Assembly (NCBI GenBank): GCA_902518965.1
Contig: CABYIQ010000007.1
Coordinates: 1 to 64,000 of the forward strand
DNA from: an uncultured SAR116 cluster alpha proteobacterium
GTDB taxonomy: Bacteria; Pseudomonadota; Alphaproteobacteria; Puniceispirillales; Puniceispirillaceae
Direction: 5' to 3'
DNA: 64,000 bases
Below are positions 46,672 through 53,900 of the stretch, piece by piece (the first letter of the stretch is position 1; every line of letters begins with the position of its first letter). The position numbers and the translations under genes are program-made. Under the pieces are notes generated by a model. That model was not told the DNA's origin. It did not search any database and saw nothing but the letters and a program-made list of their open reading frames with translations.

Positions 46672-47409
46672 ATGTCTAGCGAACTGAATTCGGTGCAGGA
46701 GAGCATCAAGCTGGCTTTGGATGCAGCTGACGCGGCAACTGATGTCACTTCTGAATACAGTCAAGTTAAACGTGAACACAAAAAGCTGGAGAGCAAAGTG
46801 TCTCAAATTCATAAATACACTACGATTACTTTTGTTACAGCAATGGCAGCTGCGATCGCCGGTATTGGTTTTTCTGCTGTTCTTTACTTTAAAACGCTCG
46901 GTGAATTGCGCCTTATGACTAAGACAAATCGTGAAGGTCTTGTTGTATTTGCTGAGAATATTGATGACTTGAATACTATTCTGACTGACTTGAATGTGGC
47001 TCTGGAACAACAAGCAGAGTTGGTTTCGCTCAATAAAGAGTCATCTAATAAAATGACCAAGATGATGGAGCTTATCGAGCAAACATCAAGCACATTGGCA
47101 GCAGAAATGCAGGCCTCAACTGCAGCGATGGCTGAATCGAATAAGGTCTTGTCTGAGAGCCTTTCAACGGAAGTAATCTCGAAAGCTATGGGCCAAAATA
47201 ACCAGCTGGCGGTCAAGCTGGCTAGTATGGAAGCATCCCTTGGCAAATCAATAAAAAATGTTGAAGGCAAGCTAGTCAAAAATACTGAAATTGGCGCTTT
47301 GTCCGCTGCGCAGAAAAATACATCAGCGCAAGTTGAAATGCTTGCAGGACAGAATGTGAAAATCCTGCGCCTTTTGGAAGTGCAGCAGGATAGGATCAGT
47401 TTTCCTTGA
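46672..47409 (+). CDS. Single-pass membrane coiled-coil protein, unknown
   Basis: A 245-aa product from ATG 46672 (an in-frame TTG at 46663 is less likely). About 45 cytoplasmic-looking polar residues precede one membrane helix (about 51-75: TFVTAMAAAIAGIGFSAVLY). A long helical, Gln/Ser/Glu-rich coiled coil runs to the end (NEQ-type heptads; LDVALEQQ-like segments). The topology resembles sensor or tether proteins but no HAMP or signalling domain is visible. It lies in the flhB unit, so a motility role is inferred. Confidence 0.65.
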   Translation: MSSELNSVQESIKLALDAADAATDVTSEYSQVKREHKKLESKVSQIHKYTTITFVTAMAAAIAGIGFSAVLYFKTLGELRLMTKTNREGLVVFAENIDDLNTILTDLNVALEQQAELVSLNKESSNKMTKMMELIEQTSSTLAAEMQASTAAMAESNKVLSESLSTEVISKAMGQNNQLAVKLASMEASLGKSIKNVEGKLVKNTEIGALSAAQKNTSAQVEMLAGQNVKILRLLEVQQDRISFP

Positions 47410-47449
47410 GGTCTAAAACCTATTGTGAACTGCTAGCAGGCTGCGACAC

Positions 47450-48262
47450 ATGGCTGAGGATAGTATAAATCAAATCCCAACAGATGATCCTTTAAGGGAT
47501 AAAGGCACAACCTTTATCGCGATTGAAACGGTCGGCCGTCTATCATACGCACGGGAACTCCGTTTGAAGCCAGATGATGTGATTGTTGCGCTCGACGGCA
47601 ATCCAATTACCTGCGATATCGACAAATTTGATGAGACTGTCAATTCTTATGCTGAAATGCCTGCTTTATTGACCATTTTTCGTAAAGATGAATTCTTTGA
47701 AATTTTCATTAGCGAATCGTTGCAATGCAGCTATAAATACGCGTCTGATGAAGAGATTGAGACTATTATTGGGAAACAGCCTGAACATGAAATAGGACCA
47801 AAGGAAAGTTACTATGGTTTTGAGGCGTTACGTGATATGCGCCGACGGGTTCGTTTGTTCCGTACAGATTATTCCCCCTATGCGACCATAGCACCCGTAT
47901 TCTGGTTGCTTTATAACAATATGTGGTCTCCTCTGTTTGTGGTGTTGGTCACCTATGCTGTGTCAGCACTCATTAATCCAATTCTATTAATGTTGGTTTA
48001 TGTGCTACTAAGTATCTATTTCCACAAAGCGCAGACTGTATTGATGCGCAGCTATGGTGTGTATCTGGATTATACTTGCTGGTTTGTCTTCGCTGAACGT
48101 TCAACCCGTAAGGCCCAGGAACGGTTGCGCCGCTTTGATGAAAAATGTCGTTTTTCATTTTCGTATGTACCTGAACCAACCGTTGATGAGAAAGAAGAAG
48201 CACGAGTTGCCGCTCTTATGAAAGAGGTGCGGGCAGAGCTTGATGCAGAAGCAAATGGCTAA
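47450..48262 (+). CDS. PDZ-like membrane protein, unknown
   Basis: A 270-aa product. The N-terminal 100 residues contain a PDZ-like segment (SYARELRLKPDDVIVALDGN, residues about 30-50). Two or three hydrophobic helices follow at about 145-200 (VFWLLYNNMWSPLFVVLVTY, then LINPILLMLVYVLLSIYF). A basic, then Glu-rich, cytoplasmic tail ends the protein. The hydrophobic centre resembles DUF2628-type membrane proteins, but this is uncertain. It is the last gene of the rightward flagellar block and probably part of the motility gene set. Confidence 0.65.
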   Translation: MAEDSINQIPTDDPLRDKGTTFIAIETVGRLSYARELRLKPDDVIVALDGNPITCDIDKFDETVNSYAEMPALLTIFRKDEFFEIFISESLQCSYKYASDEEIETIIGKQPEHEIGPKESYYGFEALRDMRRRVRLFRTDYSPYATIAPVFWLLYNNMWSPLFVVLVTYAVSALINPILLMLVYVLLSIYFHKAQTVLMRSYGVYLDYTCWFVFAERSTRKAQERLRRFDEKCRFSFSYVPEPTVDEKEEARVAALMKEVRAELDAEANG

Positions 48263-48597
48263 TATACGAAAAATTTGATTCTATTTCGTGCTTTCACTAC
48301 CAACCAGAAATTTTCAAAGTACTTTATGAAGATAGCGTTAAGGTCATTTATACTAACTAATGGTTCACTGATCACATTCTTAAGACCTAATTGCTTTGCC
48401 TGAATAAAATCATTGAATATTGATGTGAATTTTCTTCTAAGATTATAAGCTAGGGCTCTTCAAACAAAATAGTTTGGGTTTTTGCCAAGTTTAATTTTTA
48501 TTGTTGTTGAACGTATTATTTTGTCGAAGTTTTCATTTTGATAAAGAGATAGAAGCCGCTTATCTTCAATGTCTAAGATAGCGATAAATTCTGACAT
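48259..48597 (-). pseudogene. TPR-like gene interrupted by an in-frame TGA
   Basis: The 495-base gap between the PDZ-like gene and motB holds a leftward frame from ATG 48597 to TAG 48259. It is open for 112 codons except for one TGA at codon 46 (48460-48462). The protein reads through sensibly on both sides: MSEFIAILDIEDKRLLSLYQ at the start, then NPNYFV, the stop, and RALAYNLRRKFTSIFNDFIQ followed by AKQLGL, which resembles one TPR hairpin. The gene is AT-rich and overlaps the end of the upstream gene by four bases. Most likely a recently broken gene; the part after the stop has no start codon of its own. Confidence 0.6.
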
Positions 48598-48757
48598 GTT
48601 TCATAACCTAGAGTTTATTGAAGAAAGGTTTTTATAAACAAAATTATTTTATGTTCTGAATAACCAATCCCCGCAAAATATTTAGAATGGGCAGATATGT
48701 ATTGTGTACTTTTTGCAAAATTCAATGATACTTTGGGCTAAGGATCATGCCCATAGC

Positions 48758-49891
48758 CTAGTAATTGATTTCGATCTCTATTCTTCTGTTTTTAGAGCGG
48801 CCAGCTGCTGTATCATTGCTGTCTACGGGGCGGCTTTCACCATAGCTGATCGCTTCAAGCCGGTTATCTGTTATTACCCCGTCAGCGGATAGAGACTGCA
48901 CTACCGAGGCAGATCGAGCAGCGGCCAAATCCCAATTATCGCGATAGCGCGAACCAAATATCAGAGGTACATCGTCCGTATGTCCAGACACAGTGATTTC
49001 AGAATCGTTTTCAGCATTCACCCCTGCGATCTGTTGCATGATGGAAATTGCTTCGGGAGTCAGATCAGCTGAACCTGATGCAAAGGCCCCTCCTGCACCC
49101 ACGGTGACGATTACTCTGTCTTCATCCTGTTCAACAGCGACCAGACCCTGGTCGATCTGCTGTTTTAGGGCGATTTTTAACTCATCGGCAGCTTTGGTCG
49201 CATCATCTTTAGATTTCTGTAGGTTTTCAGCTTGTTCCTGAGCCTGTTCTGTTAGCTCTGCTGTGGCCTTTGCCAACTGCTCCAGTGTACCTTCAAGACC
49301 GCCAAACATCACTTCCTGGTCAGACTTGCCTGCAGCTGATTTTGCCCGCTCAACCGCATTCAGTGTTTTCTGTAGTAATTGAGGAAGGTCCTGTTCTTCA
49401 GCCTCGGTCGGCGTGAAATTTACAATGACTTTTTCACCTAAGGTCTGGACTTCAATATCGCCTCTGGCAATCGCTTCTTCCAGGGCTTTTACAACATCGT
49501 CAGCACTATCCTTAGAATCACCTTCACCGTCTTTTGTTTTGTTCTGCACTTCCAGATCAGGTTGATTGACCTGCGTGGTCTGCTGAGTCATTTCATTTGT
49601 TACTGATTTGCTGGGAGACGGGCTAAAATTCAGCGACAGAACGGTTGTGCCTTTTGGTTGTTCAACGATTGGTACAACTTTCTGCACACCAAACGCATTA
49701 CGCAGAGAACCTGAAATCTGTTTAAATTTGGGAACGTTAAATTCAGCAAAAGAGAGGATCAGCACAAAGAAGGCCATCAGTAATGTGGCCATATCAGCGA
49801 ATGTTGCCATCCATGCCGGGGCGCCGACAGGAGGGCATTTTGGACATTCCTCCTGTTCTTCTTCAATTTCCTGTGCTGCATCTTCTGCCAT
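48758..49891 (-). CDS. motB: Flagellar stator protein MotB (PomB-like)
   Basis: MotB/PomB anchors the stator to peptidoglycan and carries the ion-binding aspartate. The 377-aa product starts with an acidic stretch and CPKCPP, then the single membrane helix WMATFADMATLLMAFFVLIL with the key Asp in FADMA. A long coiled linker and a C-terminal OmpA-like domain follow (VSGHTDDVPL, then DNWDLAAARSASVVQSL). The CPKCPPVGAP and FKQI..S...AFGVQ segments resemble Vibrio PomB, suggesting a sodium stator. The OmpA domain has an Asp/Asn pattern typical of peptidoglycan binding. Confidence 0.92.
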   Translation of the reverse strand: MAEDAAQEIEEEQEECPKCPPVGAPAWMATFADMATLLMAFFVLILSFAEFNVPKFKQISGSLRNAFGVQKVVPIVEQPKGTTVLSLNFSPSPSKSVTNEMTQQTTQVNQPDLEVQNKTKDGEGDSKDSADDVVKALEEAIARGDIEVQTLGEKVIVNFTPTEAEEQDLPQLLQKTLNAVERAKSAAGKSDQEVMFGGLEGTLEQLAKATAELTEQAQEQAENLQKSKDDATKAADELKIALKQQIDQGLVAVEQDEDRVIVTVGAGGAFASGSADLTPEAISIMQQIAGVNAENDSEITVSGHTDDVPLIFGSRYRDNWDLAAARSASVVQSLSADGVITDNRLEAISYGESRPVDSNDTAAGRSKNRRIEIEINY

Positions 49892-49946
49892 TATATCTGC
49901 CTTTATCGTGAATCTGATGTTTCAGCTTAAGGATGTTGTTCTGGCC

Positions 49947-50708
49947 TTATGCCATTTCCATTTTTTCCTGCATCTTTGGTGCAAGATTAGCGACCATCTG
50001 ATCTTGGATATTTCGTGGAGATTCACTGCGGGCGATGTTACGCAGGCCGGTGACGACCATGTCTCGGTATACAAGTTCATATTCGGTGTATTTTTCCAGC
50101 TTATTCAGCAAAGGCAAAAACAGAACATTGGCGATAATCGCACCATACATGGTGGTCAGCAAGGCTACGGCCATCGCTGGACCAATAGCCTTCGGGTCAG
50201 ACATATTACCTAGCATCAAGACAAGACCAATCAGAGTGCCGACCATGCCCATTGCAGGGGCAATATCAATCCAGGCCTTGACTGCATTTTGGTTGACTTC
50301 GTGGCGGTTTTTCATAGCCTTAATTTCTTTGTTCAGCTGGGTTACAAGCTTAGCTTCATCTGCGCCATCAACTAGCATTTGCAAGCCTTTCTGGAAAAAC
50401 TTGTCAGGCACTTCCTGACCTTCAAGAGCCATCATACCATCTTTTCGGGCAATCCCTGATAGCTCAACCATACGCTCTATAAGCTCATCCATCTTTTTAA
50501 TTGGTGGTAAAAAAGCTTTCGCCATAGCTCCAAAGTGACCGAGAAAAACGGGCATTGGAACAGCATAAAGAACCAGAAACGCGGTTCCCCCAAAAACGAT
50601 CAGGATAGATGGCACGTCAACAAACGGAGCAATTCCGCCACCTGATATCATCGCACCTAGGATCATGCCAATCCCGCCGATTAGCCCAATAAGAGACGCA
50701 ATATCCAT
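49947..50708 (-). CDS. motA: Flagellar stator protein MotA (PomA-like)
   Basis: MotA/PomA forms the stator ion channel with MotB. I use the ATG at 50708 with AGGTG eight bases upstream, giving 253 aa; the frame extends upstream to 50882 but the family start is MDIASLIGLIGGIGMILGAM. Four membrane helices are visible, with FVDVPSILIVFGGTAFLVL as the second and PAMGMVGTLIGLVLML as the third. The similarity to PomA (FVD..SILIV.GG) suggests sodium drive. Followed by motB after 55 bases. Confidence 0.93.
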   Translation of the reverse strand: MDIASLIGLIGGIGMILGAMISGGGIAPFVDVPSILIVFGGTAFLVLYAVPMPVFLGHFGAMAKAFLPPIKKMDELIERMVELSGIARKDGMMALEGQEVPDKFFQKGLQMLVDGADEAKLVTQLNKEIKAMKNRHEVNQNAVKAWIDIAPAMGMVGTLIGLVLMLGNMSDPKAIGPAMAVALLTTMYGAIIANVLFLPLLNKLEKYTEYELVYRDMVVTGLRNIARSESPRNIQDQMVANLAPKMQEKMEMA

Positions 50709-50773
50709 AAGCAATTCACCTGTTTTGCCTGTTATATCATCAGTAGGCAGTTGAACTGCCGACGTTCTAAAAA

Positions 50774-50790
50774 TGCAAGTTTGATACCAA
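50774..50790 (-). promoter_or_regulatory. Sigma-54 promoter of motAB
   Basis: On the minus strand, TTGGTATCAAACTTGCA has GG-N10-GC, about 65 bases before motA. The base after GG deviates from consensus. Confidence 0.72.
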
Positions 50791-50901
50791 AAAAGGTTTA
50801 ACACTGTATTTTTGGCCTGTTCTACCTGCCCGGTAGGAAAGACCTTTAGAGAACATGTCCACAAACCTACTGCTGTTTTCACATGATTATTATATATAAG
50901 T

Positions 50902-51474
50902 ATGCTTATAATTAAAAATATGAAGAGAGACTCCTATCAATTAGGTCAAATTTGCAGTTTTCTGCAGCGAAAAGCATGGCTGATATGCTTTAGTCTTTCC
51001 CTTTTTGGCAACAGCGGCGCGATTTTCGCTGTGGCTACACCTGTTCATGCTCAGACAACAACGAACGGGGCTTATGTAATTAAGGATGACAAGGTTATTG
51101 ATCTGCGTTCTGGTGTAGAATGGCTGCGTTGTTCTTTAGGTCAGCAATTTGAGGAAGGGGATTGCACAGGAGAGGTGCTCCGCCTGACACAAGATGAGGT
51201 GGCTGAAGCTATTCAGATTGCCAACCGCGAACTAGGTGGGATATGGCGCCTGCCTACCCGCGAAGAACTTGAATTTCTGGTTTGCAAAAGCTGTCCTGCA
51301 CCAAAAATTGATAAATCTGTATTTCCAGGAACATTGTCTGAACCCTACTGGACAGGACAACGGAACTGGATTTCTCCAAAAAATATCTGGTCAGTTAATT
51401 TCATGACCGGCCACAGTTATGGCCGATTTTTTCCCTATCAGCGGCTGGCAGTCCGTCTCGTTCGCACACGCTAG
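50902..51474 (+). CDS. Secreted DUF1566-like protein
   Basis: A 190-aa product with a signal peptide (hydrophobic residues about 27-45, VHAQ cleavage). The mature part has the DUF1566/Lcl-type pattern: VIDLRSGVEWLRCSLGQQFE, then WRLPTREELEFLV and YWTGQRNW, ending GHSYGRFFPYQRLAVRLVR. Six Cys suggest disulfides. Such proteins are lectin-fold-like and usually extracellular or envelope-bound; the function is unknown. The start could be ATG 50902 or 50920; neither has a clear ribosome site. It is divergent from motA. Confidence 0.75.
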   Translation: MLIIKNMKRDSYQLGQICSFLQRKAWLICFSLSLFGNSGAIFAVATPVHAQTTTNGAYVIKDDKVIDLRSGVEWLRCSLGQQFEEGDCTGEVLRLTQDEVAEAIQIANRELGGIWRLPTREELEFLVCKSCPAPKIDKSVFPGTLSEPYWTGQRNWISPKNIWSVNFMTGHSYGRFFPYQRLAVRLVRTR

Positions 51475-51725
51475 CGCTTTTTAGTGTGGTGACTTTTCAG
51501 TCTCTGTCTTTTTTTATGTGACCAGAATTTAAATCCAAATAAAAACACAGGCAGTCCAGCAAAGGCCCAGCCAAACATGGCAGGTGTCAGTCCAGCCAGC
51601 TTATCAAGTAAGTCATGTGCTAGCACACCAAACACAACCACACCTAAAATCATCGCAAGATAAACTCTCAGGATCTGGCAACGTCTGCAGGGCTCACGTT
51701 TAACCTCTGTGCGGGTTGAAAACAT
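51471..51725 (-). CDS. Small membrane protein with CxxC
   Basis: An 84-aa product with CRRC near residue 13, two hydrophobic helices (about 20-40 and 50-68) and a very basic tail. It overlaps the end of the convergent DUF1566-like gene by four bases. No family was recognised. Confidence 0.6.
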   Translation of the reverse strand: MFSTRTEVKREPCRRCQILRVYLAMILGVVVFGVLAHDLLDKLAGLTPAMFGWAFAGLPVFLFGFKFWSHKKRQRLKSHHTKKR

Positions 51726-51970
51726 TTTTTGCCTCAGCTCCCTGGCTTTACCGCTTGCGCTACCTGTAAGTCATGCGAAACAGCTTGGTTTTCCTGTCTG
51801 AATTCTGACATGAATTAAAAAAAAAGTTTAATCAAAATTCTTAACCTATTGAAGAAGATGAAAAAATTGTGTTGGAAATCTGACAAATCATTCTGTCAAA
51901 CGTTTATTTTGCAAAACTTGTGCCGTCTCAGCACCGTGATTGTCGAAGAGTACTTGAAGGGAGACATGTT

Positions 51971-53485
51971 ATGCAATTATCACAGTCCATAAAACTGCGC
52001 CAGAAGCAGTCGCTGGTGATGACACCACAGCTGCAACAGGCGATTAAGTTGTTACAGATGACCAATCTGGAATTGTCCCAGCATTTGCAGGAACAAATGT
52101 ATGATAACCCATTTCTGGAAGTCACCGGGGCAACTGAAACAGAGCTGAGCGAAACAGCCAAACATACTAATGGCCCGGTAGACTCAGAAGTCCTGAACAA
52201 GAACTTGACAGCCACCGAGGGTCAAAATGATGTATCTGCTTTGCGCGAAAGTGCAGCGCTGGCTGATGATCCAACTCAAAACCATGAAATTGAGAACCGC
52301 TTTGACACCGCTCTTGTTGATATGCCGAGTAATCCAGGTGCTAGAAATAATTTTGCTGATAGTGATTTTGACCCGATTGACAGCCTAACTACTGAAGATG
52401 GGTTTTACCCGATGCTGTTCAAACAGGTGAATCTGACTTTTTTCGACCCAGCTGACCGGATTATTGCCACACACTTTATCAATGCACTTGAACCATCTGG
52501 CTGGATTGGCAATTCGGTAGAGGCTATCGCCGAAGAAAGTGGCTGCTCAGTTGAGCAGGCTGAGACAGTGCTGGCCGCGTTACAAGGGTTTGAGCCTGCT
52601 GGTCTGTTCGCCCGCGATTTGGCCGAGTGTTTAAAAATCCAGCTGATTGAGAACAACCAATTTTCTCCCTTATTTGGTCAGCTTCTGGATAATCTAGAAC
52701 AACTTGGCCGCGGTGAGATTAAACAACTAGCTCGCAAATTTAAGTGCGCACCCGAAGATATTGTCGAGATGCTTTCGATTATCCGAACGTTAAACCCTAA
52801 GCCAGGTGAACATCTAGGGATTGAATTCCGAGAAATGCCAAGTCCAGACGTCATTGTGACTCGTAAAAAACAGGGCTGGTCAGTTGAACTAAACCGGTCA
52901 ACCCTGCCATCGGTTTTGGTGAATGAACATTATGCCGAGCTGATGGCCAAACAGAAACGTGCTGACCAGGCGGTGCAGGATTATTCCGCAGAAACATTAA
53001 CAAATGCACGCTGGCTAAAACGCGCTGTTGAGCAACGTAATCAGACAACATTGAAGATCAGTGCCGAGATAATCCGTCATCAGACTGACTTTCTCGAAAA
53101 AGGTCTAGACTATCTAAAACCCTTGTCTTTGCGGGATGTAGCGCTGGCTGTTGGCATGCATGAAAGTACAGTTAGCCGAGTGACAACTGGTTTGCTAATT
53201 TCTACCCCTCGAGGCGGCATGCCACTTAAGTCTTTCTTCAGCGTCAATATCGCTTCGCGTGATTCAGACATGAATGCCTCTGCTGCTTCTGTGCGGAATA
53301 TGGTTAAGAAAATTATTTCACAAGAAGTTCCTGGAAAACCGCTTAGCGATGAAGCCATTTCAAAAGTCATTTCAGATCAGGGCATTGACTTGGCCCGCCG
53401 TACGGTTGCGAAATATCGCGAAATGCTGAATATTCCATCCTCTTCTGAGCGGCGGATGCGAGCCAGATTATCTGAATTCCGTTAA
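51971..53485 (+). CDS. rpoN: RNA polymerase sigma-54 factor RpoN
   Basis: RpoN directs transcription from -24/-12 promoters, ten of which are visible in this window. The 504-aa product starts at ATG 51971 (GGGAG eight bases before). Region I is typical: SIKLRQKQSLVMTPQLQQAI then KLLQMTNLELSQHLQEQMYD. A helix-turn-helix segment (LRDVALAVGMHESTVSRVTT) and the RpoN box (ARRTVAKYRE) near the C-terminus are intact. Nearness to the flagellar set suggests either the general copy or a flagella-dedicated copy like R. sphaeroides RpoN2. A strong terminator follows. Confidence 0.96.
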   Translation: MQLSQSIKLRQKQSLVMTPQLQQAIKLLQMTNLELSQHLQEQMYDNPFLEVTGATETELSETAKHTNGPVDSEVLNKNLTATEGQNDVSALRESAALADDPTQNHEIENRFDTALVDMPSNPGARNNFADSDFDPIDSLTTEDGFYPMLFKQVNLTFFDPADRIIATHFINALEPSGWIGNSVEAIAEESGCSVEQAETVLAALQGFEPAGLFARDLAECLKIQLIENNQFSPLFGQLLDNLEQLGRGEIKQLARKFKCAPEDIVEMLSIIRTLNPKPGEHLGIEFREMPSPDVIVTRKKQGWSVELNRSTLPSVLVNEHYAELMAKQKRADQAVQDYSAETLTNARWLKRAVEQRNQTTLKISAEIIRHQTDFLEKGLDYLKPLSLRDVALAVGMHESTVSRVTTGLLISTPRGGMPLKSFFSVNIASRDSDMNASAASVRNMVKKIISQEVPGKPLSDEAISKVISDQGIDLARRTVAKYREMLNIPSSSERRMRARLSEFR

Positions 53486-53542
53486 GAATCGGACAAAAAC
53501 TTTTCAGTTTCTCCCAAAGCCTCAGTTGAATGTGGCTTTACC

Positions 53543-53576
53543 TTCCCCGGCGGTTCGAAACCGTCGGGGAATTTTT
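53543..53576 (+). terminator. Rho-independent terminator after rpoN
   Basis: TTCCCCGGCGGTT pairs with AACCGTCGGGGAA (13 pairs, one G-T) around a CGA loop, followed by TTTTT. It could also serve the convergent gene at 53602. Confidence 0.93.
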
Positions 53577-53601
53577 ACTTCAAAAGAGTTACGTGAGTAG
53601 C

Positions 53602-53781
53602 TCAGCGTTTAGCAACCATTGCAGAGAGTTTTGCGGTCATTTCACGTTCATGCTCGCTGGCTTCATATTCATGCAAATACAGTCCTAGCGGTATCAGATT
53701 CTCACAAATAGGCTTATCGTTCTGATCAAATTCAACAAATTTGATGGCCATTTTTTCTGCAGGTTGTTTTTTTGCACGCAT
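53602..53781 (-). CDS. Small unknown protein
   Basis: A 59-aa product from ATG 53781, preceded by AAGGA; the frame extends to 53871 without a better start. The sequence (KFVEFDQNDKPICENLIPLG, then LYLHEYEASEHEREM) is acidic with a short basic start. No family was recognised. Convergent with rpoN. Confidence 0.55.
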   Translation of the reverse strand: MRAKKQPAEKMAIKFVEFDQNDKPICENLIPLGLYLHEYEASEHEREMTAKLSAMVAKR

Positions 53782-53900
53782 ATTCCTAGTCCTTCTTATC
53801 CGATGCCTAATACTCGGCAAACACAGTAAAAGCTGCAACCTCTGTGCCAGACCGGGAACAAACGTGCTCAACAGGCTTAAAAAAACAGAAAATTGTTCGC

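Noticed and set aside
48460-48462. In-frame TGA read as selenocysteine or a changed genetic code
   Set aside because: Many genes here end in TGA, no recoding hairpin is apparent, and a TPR-like protein is not a known selenoprotein. A nonsense mutation is simpler.
48598-48757. Small RNA or regulatory element in the gap before the motB end
   Set aside because: AT-rich with no clear hairpin, promoter or open frame; nothing supportable was seen.
51726-51970. Promoter for rpoN
   Set aside because: The 245-base gap is AT-rich but holds no convincing -35/-10 or -24/-12 element that I could defend.
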